A DNA stretch of 64,000 bases from positions 5,582,501-5,646,500 of the forward strand of contig OX359200.1 of assembly GCA_947172415.1 (NCBI GenBank). Direction: 5' to 3'. The first letter of the stretch is position 1, and the number at the start of each line of letters is the position of its first letter. Source of the stretch: Chondrosia reniformis (Eukaryota; Porifera; Demospongiae; Chondrillida; Chondrillidae). This document shows, piece by piece, positions 44,379 through 59,300 of this stretch. The translations under genes and the position numbers were made by a program. Below the pieces are notes generated by a model. That model did not search any database and was not told where the DNA came from. It saw only the letters and a program-made list of their open reading frames with translations.

Positions 44379-47300
44379 ACATATATAACAAAATTAGGAA
44401 GAAAAGTTTATATGTACGTACATACAGGTTTTTCTAGATTATTAAACTCAAACTCAAGCTTCATATTTCATAGAGTGACCAGCAAAAGGTAAATGCAGCT
44501 CTTGTCAAAGACTTGATACAAACAAAGATGGAGCATCTTTTGTTACATCTCTATGCTGTTTATTCTTCACGAAATATTTCTCAGTAAGATATCTGATTCT
44601 AGAATTTGGCAATTACTGTATATAGACATATATGTATACGTATACAGCACATGTACTGTATATGTATGTGCTAATGTTCAGGAGACAAAAGTTTTGTACA
44701 TTGCTGGCTTAATTAAGATTTCAACTTTTATATTCTTAAATGGCTGTTTATATGTGTATGATATATACAGAGATAGACAATGTAAATGTGATGTCATTTG
44801 CAAAATTCATTAAAATTTTGTCTCACGATAATTACCTAGCATATACAAAAAGGATCACACTGCAGTCTGTCATTCTAATTGAGATTATAATATTAAACAT
44901 AAAAAAGTAAGGATGACAGTGCTTCCAACAGTCCCTAGCAAATCTAGAAAAAGTAACAAAACAAGAAAGGGATCATGTGACAAGGATAACCATACAAAAG
45001 TGGCATATATACTAAAATTTAAGTGACTTAACCATACACATCACTTCCATGTTTTGGGCACATCAGGATAACCGAAGTAGGGATGGTGTGCCCAAACATG
45101 GAAGTGATATGTGTATGTGGATGCCATTTTTTAATCCAGAGTTCAATGATGATGATCTCAATGCTTTTGGCTGAAATCTCCTTATTACAAATTTCAATAA
45201 TGAATGAAACTGAACTGTGGCCCTTTTTACTAGTATAAGAGTTCACCTACGTATCAATTGTTAGTGATTAATTAGTGCCTGAATCTAGTTTTTAAGGTGA
45301 TACACTCCCCATTAATACCTGTAACCTTGTTATCACTCAGGCAAGAGAATAAAAGCAAATTAGTGCATGATACAGTGTATATACAGATTTAAATTAATTA
45401 AAGAATTAAACTCATGGAATTAAAATGATATATATGCTCTTTACTGTCATTTAGGATGGTTAATGAAGGCCAGTGTTACTTAAAGTGTTTGGTGGACATA
45501 TTTTGTAAATCCAGTGTAAAGGACTTAGAAGAATTGGCCCTATATAGCGATGAAATGAGAAGGTTCATGTTTATTGCATTAAAGAAAGTGGAAATTTTAG
45601 CATGATGTACTTTAAGTGTGTGTAATATGTTGGCATTATTTCCCTATAGACCTCTACCTGTGAAGCCAAAAGAGCTCGCTGAAGCAGCTAAAAGTGTTGC
45701 AATGCAATGTAAAAGTCCAATTGAGAGAATGTATTTTGGTAAGCTACATACGTATATACTGTACAGATTTGATAAAAACTTGCCTAAATCAAAATATTAA
45801 TAAGGAATAATAGACTTTGGAGGAGAGCCACTTGTGATTTACATATATAGTAGTAGTGTTTTAAATTCAGTGGTCCATGGTTGAATTTATCAGCTAATCA
45901 ACAAAGCTAGTAAATGCAATATGTACACATACAAAGCATTATAGTATTTAAGTATTAATTGCTTTTTTATATTAGTAACCTTGCAAATATACCTGGATAA
46001 ACCCTCTAGAGGTGGTGCTCATTGGAACTGCATTTATGAAAAGGTTAGTTTGAGGTGGAGTAAATTTCTTAAGTGTATCTAATGCATGTTAAATTTCTTT
46101 TTTTTCTTCTTATATTGTCTAAGTGATATGTCAATAAATAGTAGTGGCTCATAGAAATGATGTCTTGAGGACTGATAAACATTAAATTATCATTTAAATA
46201 TGGATTTAGTATAGTTTATGAAATGGGTTTCTTATATTATTCTTGCATGTTTTCACTTATGACATTTTTTCATAGGGTGCTGAAAAGTTTGATTTGAACC
46301 ACAAAAGTATAAAACTGCTTAAGAACTGCCTCATGTTGGGCCAACTGATTAAATTAGAAACAAGGATTCAATTTAATCCTGTGGATATTGCCAAATTATT
46401 TTCCAATAAGGCTCAACATGTAACAATGGAGAAATTTTTGTAAGATATAGTCTACATATACGTAGTATATTCTAACATGAAAGTGAATTTTCGTAGTCAA
46501 AATATTTTCCTAGCTGGCTAAGAAAGTGTTTAGTCTAAAATCAACTTTATGTTGTTCTGTGCTTAGCCATGAAAGCATATAATATACAGGTAAAATATAA
46601 ACATTTAAAAAAATAAAGTTAGAAATAGGGATGGTAGGGATGGTAAAGTATGCTAAATATTGCTAGACTGCACATAATTTATCTTTATAATATGCATATA
46701 GTCTGTTACTTCAAGAAATGAGAGACTTCCTAAATGATTGCATAGTGGATTTCTTACAGCAAGTTAGACAAAATGTAAAATTTGAAACAAGCCTTAGGGG
46801 AATTTCAGCAATTGATCAGGTACAGTACAATGACAATGATATTATACAAAATCTTCACCCTTTGAAAATATTATAAACTTTTATGTACGTAATGCTTATC
46901 GCAATTGTAAAATATGTTATATATACGTATGTAAATGATATACTCCACAGGGGACAGAAATATTGGAATACATCAAAACTGCATACAGTCCTGCACGCGA
47001 GTTAAGATCATTCTCTTTAGAATTAGAGGAATGGTGGATACATCTGTCCATGGAGCAAATTGATTTCTTTGATTGTGATGAAGCTGTAAAATGTGTAAAT
47101 CTAATTCTAGCAGGTGTTCAACACACTGTGTCAGACTCTGTAGACAAGATTAAAGAAAAGGTATATTTACATACGTACATGTTTAAAATTTAGAAACACA
47201 TGTAATTTTTCACCAGTCCTTTAATCTTTGTTTATTTTCTTAGATTTTAACCAAACTTTCAGCTGACCTGAGAAAAAGGATCTCAATTGATAGCTTTTTA

Positions 47301-50300
47301 ATCATATTTAGAAGTGTTGACTTCATCCCTTTTGAGGTAAACTATAGTTGTTGACTATGTATCAGTTGTATGTACTCTACTCAACTTCCTATATTTTATA
47401 TATGTATACATACGTACATATACGTATATTGTTACAGTGTATGTACGTACATATATTTTAACTTGAACTGTATCTAGATTTTGTTGCAGTATATAAATGA
47501 TATAGCTTCTCAGCCAAAGCTACAAAAAGTACACTGTCTGCCATCTATACTTGCTCTATGCAATGATGGATTAAAAAGGTAATATTTTGAATTTATCCTT
47601 ACTTTTGAATTATATAATCAGGGGGAACCTTCTCCCCCAAACACTCCTGCTTTCTTTCCAAAAGTTGTGTCAACTGCAGTAAAAATATCAAAGAGAAATT
47701 AGGTATGTGTAACCATGCCAAGCATAGGGACTGCTGAGTCACTTAGGCACAGATGAACTCAAGGATATTAATGATTCCCAGTACTAGGAAAAACTAAATG
47801 TATGCATATAACAACAGAACATGCAAGGCGTGTTGTAGCCCGGCATGTGGGTGTAAATGAGATGGAATACAATGAGTCAACAGTCAACATGTACGTACGT
47901 ACAGAAGCTAAGTGCTAGGAAGTTATGGAAGTTAGCGCTGTTACAGTACCCCCTCTTTGAGGAGGATGTCCCATCCTGTACAACCTCAATGAGAGATGGT
48001 GATGGCATATTGTTCAGGGCCCTGCGGTCTCAGGAAGGGTATCACTGGCTGCATTCTCCATTGGGTCCAGTGACCTGTCGTCTCTGCTGGACAGGAGGTG
48101 GTGTTTGTTCAGCTACTGGGTCAGAATCAACTAAATGTAGCTGTGACTACGATTGGTGGTTGGTCTGGGATTGAAAGTGTCTACAGGAGGATGGTGGACA
48201 TGGGGCTGGTTTCTCTTGTTCCTGACGGTGTTGGCATGGTTTCAGCCTATCGAAGTGCACCACCAGTCTATGTTGAGATCTGGATCCATCCATACGTTGG
48301 ATATGGTAAGTGACCTCAGATAGTCGCTTGATGACCTAGTAAGGTCCAATCCGGGGTTGGTGTAACTTCTTGGACTGTTCTGGCCTGACAGCTGGGGATA
48401 AGAGGAATGATTAATCACCAACCTCTTAAGGATCTTCGTGTGCCTTCCTGTTGTACAGGTCCTTCTGATGGTCTTGTTTGGAGCCCAAGGTCTGTTACAC
48501 TTGCTGGAAGGTTTGCTCCAATTCCTTTATCAGATTGTCAACAATTTGTACTGTGACTGAGATTGCTCCTCCTGAGTAGGATATCCTGCATCAATGGGTA
48601 GCCTGAGCTGTCTCCCATACATCAGATAAAACAGTGAGAACCCTACAGTTGGCTGTGTAACATAAAATCACGCCGACAAATGACTTGAGATGAACAAGTT
48701 ACTTTAGCAATAATTAATAGAATATATAGTTTACAAAAAGATCGCCACATGTCCAGCCAAAAAAACTAATAACCAAAAGGTCATAATTAATACTTAACAT
48801 AACCAATAAGGTAAGTACTATAAATAGCAATCAATAAGGTACTTGTTACAGTTGCACACTGGTATTGTAGGTAAAACAAATGTTCCTGAGGTGTTTGTCC
48901 CAGGAAGTTGGTGGCTATGGATAGGAGGTTCATTAGGGTACGGTTGAAATCTTCTATCAGACCATCGCTCTGGGGATGTCCAGGGATCATGCGGGTCTTC
49001 TTGATGCCTAGTAGCCTGCAGATGTCCCGAAGTACCTCTGACTCAAGCTGCCGGCCAGAGTGGAGTCTGTTTTGTACCAAAATTGGTTAAACATCTCCTT
49101 GGTGAGGCACTCTGCAACTGTCTTGGCTTCTTGGTTAGGCATGGGCCAAACCTCCATCCATCTGGTAAAGTAGTCTGCAGCTACTAAGATACGTTCGGTG
49201 ACAGGCAAAGGTCCAAGGATGTCTATGGCTACCATCTGCATCGGATAACTAGCTGTAATCGGCCGCAGTGCTTCTCTCCTCCTAGTACCGTTAGTCTTCT
49301 TTCTCTGACACTCTGTGCATATGAGGCAGAACCTGTTGACATTATTGTGGTGCCCGGGTCAGTAGAATCATTCCTTCAGCTGCTGGAGGGTCCTGTCGGT
49401 CCCAAGATGGCAACCATATGGATTTGCATGCAGCTTCCTCATGATGTCTTGCTGCAGTACCTGTGGTACAACCAGTTGTAGGGTGAGACTAGAGCCTGAA
49501 GGGTTCTCGGACCATCTGTAGAGTACGCCTCCTTGGAGTTCCAGTTGACCCCAGAGCTGCTGGAGTCTCTGTGCCTTGGGCCCTTTTCCCCAAACCGACT
49601 GGTCTTCTGGCCTCTGACCTCCTCTCTCCTTTGCTCAAAGGATGGATCCCACTATGCTATCATTGAGCTGGGCCTGCCAGAGTTCTTCAGGCTATCCTGC
49701 ACATTGATGATGGAAAAGCAAGTTCACTGTATGCATGGGACTCATGACCACACTGAGTGCAGGGGCTCCTGGATTAAGCATCGGCATTGAGGTTAACGGT
49801 GCTGGGCAATGAGTCAACAGTCAAGACATACATACATATGGAAGCTAAGTGTGAGGAAGTCACGGAAGTTATATAGCACTCTTACTTATGTATCCTTAAA
49901 ACACAGGAAGAAGCTCCTAATTAAGTTATCTCCCAATTCCTTTGTCTTTTCACTTTATTTCCTGGGTCTATATTACTGGATAATTAACTATCATTCATTA
50001 TAAACTAATTTATTATATTGATTAGGAAAAATTGTTCCAAAATTTCAATAGTTACCTCTCAGATTGTATTAGAATCAATCTTGGAAGCCCTACAATCCTG
50101 GGGAAGATGCCCCCAGACCCCCTAGAAGATATGTCTTCAGGTACTAGAACTTCCCCTCAAATTTGTTTTCCTAGGTAGAACCTTGATTCGTAATATTATT
50201 TGCTAATATATCAAAGATTGAGTGTTTAATATTGTGGCTCATATCGTACGTAGGTTTACCAATTACTCCCTGCATGCATGTACGTACCTGAGGGTATAAA

Positions 50301-53300
50301 ATCACTCTTTGAACTAATCCATATATGCATGTATATTTAACTGTAGATTTTCAGACCAAGGAAGAGTTCATAATAAAATCAGTAACTTATTATCATTCAT
50401 ATTAAAGACTACTGCTAACGATGAAGTAAAATTTGTGATAGATACCCTATGGAGCACTGACATGCCACTGTTTTGTTCTAAAACTGGACCAAAAGATGAG
50501 GCAAATAAGATCTTTAAAGAAGCTTGGATAACATTTTTAGAAACCCATAAGAGTAAATTACGTTCTCATATAAGTGTGGATATTTCTGTGTTTCTGGTGA
50601 GTACATACGTACGTATTTGTACTAATATATTATATACAACATATACGTACATGTATACAGACTATCATTAATCAATCACATAGAGGTTTTATAGACAGTA
50701 TGACTCTAATCCATTAAGATTAAGTGTAATCTACAATAATTTAATTCAGTGTAGGTAGGTAGTGTAGGTGTTATGTGCTGTTTTTGTTATATGATTCTAT
50801 GTATGTTTATCAGCATTTGTTTATATACGTATACTTTCTGCAGTATCAGGACCTTGACACAAAAAGTATAAGTCCTTTTAGGCGGATACAATTAGAAGCC
50901 ATGGTCCCGGTGAGTTTTAGCATAAATAATAATTTAATTTGTCATTTCTGTTGTTATGTTGAAGTTTGTACAGAAATTGTTAGTTGCTTTGTATTTACTT
51001 TGAATGATATAGATGACAGTTTTGACAAAAGAGGATGCTAGAGTTTGGAATCCTGAAAGCAAGCCAATTCAGAAATGTTTCTGTTTAATTTTAGAAAGAA
51101 TGGCTTTGAATATGAAGACTGTATTATTAGAAACAAAACCTGGCTTTCCTTACACATTGTATTGGAGATACCTTGCTAAAACTATTGAATTTCTTGGAAC
51201 TAAAGGAAGCAAGAAATCCTCATGGTGTGAAGACTTTCCAAATGCTTTCATTGAAATTGCCCGGTTATTTAATGCACTTACCAGTAGTCATCCGACCATA
51301 GTAGATGAAACTTCAGAACATTTATCAACTTTAAGAAGGGACAAGGCTGTTTCAATATTTCTATTTTGGATTGAAAATTGCCGTAATTTCCTTAAAGAGA
51401 AGAAACAAGCTATTGAACAAAAGGAATGGAATGAGAATGACATAATGCTTTTTTCACCTATTTGGAATACTTTAGCAAAAATAGCACAGCTTCTTAATGT
51501 AGACTTCAGGCCACTAAATGCAGACAAGCGTCTACAGGAATTAAGGACATCTCAGGAAGCAATAATCCAATTCCTCTTCAGAAAACAAGAAACTCACTGG
51601 TTAGCATGTTTGTACTTTTAAATTAGATACTACTCATTTTGAGCAATGTTTTTCATCAACACACTGTATAACATTAAATGATAAGGATTTCTTTTACGTA
51701 TATAGCTGTGTGATAAGAGTACACAGACCCTGTACATAGGCTATATGATATGGATATATAATCAATCTAATTATACCTATGCTGTTTTTAAAATTAGCTA
51801 ACTTCTAGTGATTGAGCATCTAGACATGTACATATGTAGTTTAGTTTCTGGTGTTTTAACCCTGGGGATCTTCTGCATGATTAGTGACAAGCTGTGTCTT
51901 TAGATGCTCAAAAACTATAGATGAACTATCTCCTGCATAGCTGTCTATATAACATGTTGTTTTATATATGCAGGAATTAACAATCACTAGAAAGTTACGT
52001 ATATATAAAGTTACAATATACTAAGGTAATCTAATATAATATAATATAAATAAATAATATAAATAATTCATATGGCTCCAGGAAAGGACCTAACAACAGA
52101 ATGGGCATAGTATCATAACGTTTAGGATATAAAACTCGTTTTAAATTAAGGAATTTTTGATTTAGGTCTCTGTTTGTTAGAAAACGGAGGACAAAGTCTG
52201 CATATAAAATGCCATAGGACTATAGAAAAGCTATAGAAATTTTATATTGAAACCAAGTGTTGTATTGATAAAAATTATCAATTGGTCAGATCACTGTGAA
52301 ACCGACATATATCATGGTACATGTGTATGTCAAACGTCTGGCGAAGTTTTGCTTAATTAAAGTTGCAAAATAATCGAGATATAATGAAGAATTCAAGCTT
52401 ACGATTGCACAATCTGGTGATGTATTGTGATGTTGCTCTAGTGCGTCATCAACATCTTCGTATATCGCTCCATACACATTTAGTGGATTATCATGTGACG
52501 TTGCGAAAACGTCACCGCCTCGTTGTTACAGAAGATCATCCTTTTGAGAACGGCTATGACAAGTCGACGCTCTCCTACGAGAAGGAGCTACGGAATAAAC
52601 GAGTTGTAGCGAAGGTTAGATAAAGCGTATTTGTGTACGTTTCCATTAAGTTTGAGGCAGAATTGTCCCTATATTGATGCAAAAGAAATTCGTTTAGTCG
52701 ACCGTATAGCTCTGTCTTCTCTTCTTACATTTTTTACTTGTCCATGTGTAAGAATTAGGAGTGTTTATTGCGATCATTATGAGAATAAAGCCTTGTTGAG
52801 CGTCAGCAACATGAAATTACTAATTTCCTACTTGATATTCCCATTCCTGTATTACTGATGAAGACCTTCGGGTTGAAACGTCCAGAATTAGTAAATTTAT
52901 GTTACTGATGTTCGACAAGGCTTTATTCTTATCCATGTGTGTACATTTTTCATGTGTACATACAGTAGAATCTCATAACGAAATTGCTCATAGTGAATGT
53001 CTTAAGGACAAAAAAGGCCAAGGCCTTTATATACGTATGTTATGTCCCTTGTGTACAAGTTACAAAATGGTTTCTAACCCTGTTGATTTATATATATATG
53101 CGAATGCATGCAACCAACCGTCGGTGTTCTTAGCTCCCTCACAAGGCAAATCAAATCTGCTGTGGTTATTAGCTGAGACCCCTTTAATACTGGAACCTTT
53201 GTTGATATATGGCATGCAGATGCATCATCTTCAGTCTATACTAAGGTGTGAAAAGGTAATTGGTAGGCCATGTGTTCTACCTTGCAATTGGATGATCTGT

Positions 53301-56300
53301 ATCAACTACTACTCTCTATGCAGTAGTTGAGGATTTCAAAGCCTGCAACAGTACTAGTGTGACTAAAGTCTTGTACTGTTTAAAATACTGATTATCCTAG
53401 GGGTCACTTGGATCTCTTTAAATTTTTAACTTGCACTGCATGTGTAGCTAGTACTTGATTGTAATTTTAATATTATATATATATATATATACGTATATAT
53501 ATGTAGTTATACTGTACAGCAAAGAAATGAACTTTGAATAACATTGAGCCTTTGACATGGTTTATGTAATGGTATAACACTCCATGCATAGGATGTGATA
53601 TTTATCTCCCTATGTAGGGTATCACTATTGTCTGTTGCTGATAAATATGGAGTTGATACTAGTGAAGGAGTTGAATTATTGAAAGCTGGTATTATTAGTG
53701 ACTTTTCTAAAATGAGAGAGATGGCAGAAGGAAGAAATGAGTCAACACTAGATGATCTTATATTGTTTATAAATTCAAAGGCTACACTAAGTCATTTGAA
53801 AACTGCCTTGAACCTCCTTCAAAGAAATTTCCACCCCCTTCATAAAAATATGAATGTACTACTATATTTCCATTCCAAAGGGAGCTTTATTTTTGAAAGA
53901 GCCTTAAAATCCTACCTTCATTCAGTCTCTTCAGATAAACATTCATTCATAATTGATGTAAGTGTAAACTTTCCAAAAATTGTTTTTACATTTTACAATT
54001 GTTTTATTGGATATACGTATGTATATGTAAAATGAGTTTAGTCTTAATAGCTTATATTTGTACCAGCATTGTCAAGACTATAATATCAAGATTTAGATCA
54101 TATATATGCACACAATGTAGTTTTTATTTTTGGGTTATATATGTAAAGTATGTACAGTACATGTACATAACTGCAAATATATCACTTTAGGAGTTTGGTG
54201 AAGCTTTGGAAATGACAACTAATTTTCTCAGTAGTATCCCAAGTGGTGACGTCACATACTCTACATTACAAGAGTTTCACTTCTTTGACTTGGAAAGAAC
54301 AAAGAAAAGATCAGAATTGAAGGTTCTAAAGGCATTTAGCTATGCTGGTATAGATGAAAGGCAGAAGGAAGATGCTTTCACTGGATTAGACAATATTACA
54401 GAACTGTTGCATATTGTTGATGAATTTCCAAACCTGAAAAAGGTCTTTCAACTGTACAACTTGAAAAACTGTCTTCATGATGAATCCTTTTTAGAATTAC
54501 AAGGTATAGTGAGTAGGTTTGATGATAAAGAAGTTAAAGATATGCTGAGCAGCCATGAAGCCTCTGACAGCCTAAAACATATTCAAGGAATATTTCCCAT
54601 TAACACCGAAGTTTTGGAACTGTTTAAAGTTGTTGCAGACAGTCATGAAGTCGCCCAGTTCCTTCAAACTATTGAGGACCAGGGTGCTGACCGCTTTACA
54701 GAACTTTATGAGCTTATTACCCACTACTTGCAACATGAAGAATATGATGAAGAGGTTTTGAACCAGTTACCAACTGGACGCAATCATTTGAAACCCTTTC
54801 TTGATAAAGTATGTACATTTTCCGAATTAATAGAAAACATCTGTGACTTGGGCCTTCCTCAAAATGAGAGTTTTGATGCTCTAAAGACAATTAATAAAAA
54901 TGTAGTCCTTGTTGAGCAGTGGTTCTCCAAGGCACAGGTACGTATGTGTATATGCTTTGATATTTATGTGTGCTAATCATCAGAAAACTGTGTTTATATA
55001 TATATACATATGCCTCTACATTGTTTATTTTCCATCATAATAGAGTGATACTCTGGACAGTGTTGTGCAAGACCTTAATCAAGTAATTTCTACTGGAGAG
55101 TTTTGTATTTCCCAGCATGGAAGAAAGGGAGTCCTAATCTTGCAATTTCAGTCTCATCGTGGAGAGAAATCAATAAAATGGTCAGAGGAGGAAATTAACG
55201 ACTTTACTCGTAAGCTAGGTCTACTTGGCAAGTACGAAGGAAAAAATGAGAAATCAACACTTGATGACCAAGAGAAGCAAATTGTTCAATTTCAGACTGT
55301 ATTCAAGGTTAATATATGACATAAATCCAATGTGCAGATGAATGTGATTTTTTATTGTCTTTTGATCCCCACCCAGACTGCTAGAAAAATGCTGAATGCA
55401 TGGAATGAATTAAGTACCCTCAGATCATATGGAGATTCTACACCTATTCAATTTTGTTGCGATATCTCACATTCAGAGTCAGAAGAGATGGTAATGTAGT
55501 ATATGTACATACGTAGCTCTGTATGTACTACCTAATATTCAATTCACAAATAAATAGCTGATTCTACTTATTGTAAAAGTTATGCATACGTATGAATATA
55601 TTTGACCTTGATAAATTTTATATACAAATGTACATGTATGAATCAAGCAATCATATTAAAAACAACTAAGTCACTGCATAGTCCTCATTCATTGTGTATG
55701 TACGTATAACTGTACTTACACTTACATTCTTCATTTAGTGGTTAGCAAGTAAACGGAAGGTTCAAGAGTGGAAGGAATTCCTGAGTGGCATCAGAAAGAA
55801 ATATGATAAACTGCTTCTGGTGATGATACCAAAAGTTTATCAAATCTATAGTTCCCTGAGGGAAATTCAGCAACAACAAGCTGATTTATTGTTGCCAGAA
55901 ATCCTATACCTATTTTCCCCAATCACATGTTCAGGAACTAAATTGATGAGCAAGATTAAGGTAAGTTGCATCACTACCTATGGGTTTTCACATTATTTTG
56001 AGAAGCACTAATTGGTGTACATATTAAATAATCAATGCTTAACTTACTCTTTTTGATCTGTTTTGTTTCATTCTACAGGATTACATTTTACAAATAAGCC
56101 CCGAAGTTTGTGATTTATCAGGAAATGAGGAAGCTTTACCTTTTGTCAGAGTTGGTCATTTTTTAAATTCTATGATGACTTGTGAAAAGCTACAAAGGGA
56201 TTCTGTATTTCTGCCTGTGTCTGACACTGCTGCAGAAGGTGTTCTTAATTCTGTATGTTAAAGACACCATATACATCTTTTGGTGTGCATGCCTATTGTT

Positions 56301-59300
56301 ATACCCTGAGTATATATGGATTTATGGGTTCTGTAAATTTTAGTTATTTAGAACCACAATATATTGCAATCATATGTTTGATTTACATAATATATACAAA
56401 TACAAAATGTCATTGTATTCATCTAATCAAAAACATATATTCTTATTTTAATGTTCATGCATATGCTTATCCATATTATATAGTCTTTCTAGATTAGATT
56501 ACAATGTAAATAGAGTACAGTAGAACCTCGGTTATCCGGCCTCAATGGGACCAAGCTATGGCCGGATAAGTGAAACGGCCGGATATGTGAATCATCCTAA
56601 TGAATATGTAATTTTGATATCGCCAGCGGTCGAACTTCTGATCCCGTACTCCTCCGCAAGCTGCGCTTGGGTTGCTCCAGCCTTCAGTCGCTCCAGTATA
56701 GCTATCTTGCTCTCTAGGGGAAGAACTAAGCGCTTACTTTTCCTCGCAGAGCCACTCGAACTAGCCATTACTTCGCAAAAAAACGATGGGCATTAATAAG
56801 ATTATGCGACCTTCGAATCCGGATAATCCGAGCAGCCGGTTAATTGAGGTTCGGATAACCGAGGTTCTACTGTACATGTGTATATACGTATAGTACGTAT
56901 ACCTATATTGTACATATGTATGTACGTATATCTATAATATACTAAGGTAATCTAAATATATAATTAATTAAATAATTCATATGGCTCCAATATACACACA
57001 ATGTCATTGTATTCATCTAATCAAAAACATACTTATATTCTTTATTATTATTTTAATGTTCATGCATATACTTATCCATATTATATAATCTTTCTAGATT
57101 AGACCACAATGTAAAGAGTCTGTGTACATACGTATAGTATACCTATATTGTATGTATGTATCTATAATGTAATATGTAATAAATTTGCTATATCTTTATG
57201 TAGGTTGTACACATGTTACCAGATCAAGAACAAAGAAGCAAACTAGCAATCATTTATGAAATTTACAAACAAAGACTTCCAAAAGCCTTTGAAGTTTACC
57301 GCTGCAGTAAAGAAAGCACTGAAGAAGAAATAGGAGTCTTCTTTGAAAGAGTTTCCTTTTTCAGGTATATAATGGAACTAATATAAGTGTACATACATAA
57401 ATACGTATATCACCCTATATATAACACCTTAAATACCAAACGTTATTTATATATGTAAAGTTATCCTAACAATGTCTTTGTTGAATTTTTCATTCAGTGG
57501 TACCAATACTGCTTTTACAATAATGGATACTCATTTACTCCCTTTGAGACTGCAAGAGGTAATTTAATAGTATATATTACAATTACATAATAAACAGGTA
57601 TGGTAGGCACAGAAATTATTCTTTACATTCGAATTTCTATTTAAATTTGTATGGTGCCTGGGTGCCCCAACAACCTCTGTAGAACTACTATAATGGTATA
57701 TATAGTATGATGTGTCTGTTAATTCTTTAGTTTACTGCCAAATGTTACAAGAAAGCAATTCAACCTGGAAAAGAGTTTAATTTGAACTTTGTTTCATCAG
57801 GAGCTTCATTGATTCAGGACTTACCATATGTTGGTGTCAAGAAGTATTCACGAATCTCAGAGGATGATTGGAAAGGATATATGGGGAAGATAAAGAAAGT
57901 TTTGAATGCACACTTTAAAGGTGTGCATTTGGTGTATGGAAAAGCAGGCAAGTTTCTTTGGTATTTTACATTGAATGTACTTACACTTAATTTAAAATGT
58001 GAAAATAACTCATTAAAAGCGCATACCGTATATACGTATATGCATACGTACGTAATGTTGTAATGTATATGAAGTCAATAACCTATGTACATTTACAGTA
58101 TAATACATTGAACCTGTACTCTGACTTGTTTTATAACTTATAACTATACTACATATTGTAGTTACGTATGACAAATGAACCATATATTGTTGGTGTGGAG
58201 CGCTTTACTAATGCAGTGTTATTAGATAATATTGTTTTTCTCAGATAAAACACATGAATTACTTTTGAACAGACCTGGGATGATGAAAGAGTGCTACGTA
58301 CTATATAGCTATAATTGTAGTTATTTTAGTATGTTTTAATTACAGTAGTAAATGTACATACATACGTATATGGCTCCAATTTAATATGAAGAATTATCTG
58401 TCATTAGGTGATGGTAAAACCCACTACATTCTTAGGCAGATGGATAGAGTCCCTCAAAATAGAAGAGTTATTATTTCCATTGATGAAAGTTTCACTGAAC
58501 AGCAGGCAATAGGAAAATTAAGGGAATTGACATATGCTCCAGAAAATGTTATCTTTTTCAATTTTACCATGTTGCCACCAAATGTAAGATCTGTACAATA
58601 ACAGTTATAATATAAATTATATGTCAAGTCTTCAAGTTATTTTACTTTTGGTAAACAGGAAAAATCCTCACAAATAGAAAAGCATGCATATACAAAGCTG
58701 AAAACAAGACTACAGTGGTTTCTTGTAGAACTTTTGATCTTTGGCTATGTTGAAGATGGTCAAACCGGTCTGTCATTTAGCTTGCCAAGTAAACTGGAGT
58801 GGACTGTCTTTGTAGAGGTATAAGTTACTCTCACTGTATATTTTGTATTAGAAGAATAAGAAAGACTAAACTTGCAGATCATATATAGTACATATTGTAG
58901 TTATGTATATGAATTGGTTACAATTTGAGCATCAGCAACACTTATTAATCAAAGTATTATGACGTTTTTACCTGTTGGCCTTCTTCAGCAGTAAATAAGG
59001 AGGAAGAATTTATTGCTGAAGAAGACCTACAGGTCGAAATGTCCTAATTGATTAATAGTAAGTGTTGTTGATGCTCAAATTGTAACCAATTCATTATGAA
59101 CACAACAAGTACCTCTTATTACATACGTATATGCATATGCATATAATATATACAAGTAGGCTATATGTATTTTGATAATTTTGTAAGTTGTTATGGTATG
59201 TAAAATACTTAATGTAGAGACAATAATCAATATACATACTAAGTTTGGCAATTAGTGGTGGATTATTCCAATTACTCCAATAAATATAGGTTCCCACTAT

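Noticed and set aside
52899..53330. 143-residue open frame
   Set aside because: It runs through two repeat families in an intron; the same peptide appears at the other repeat copies.
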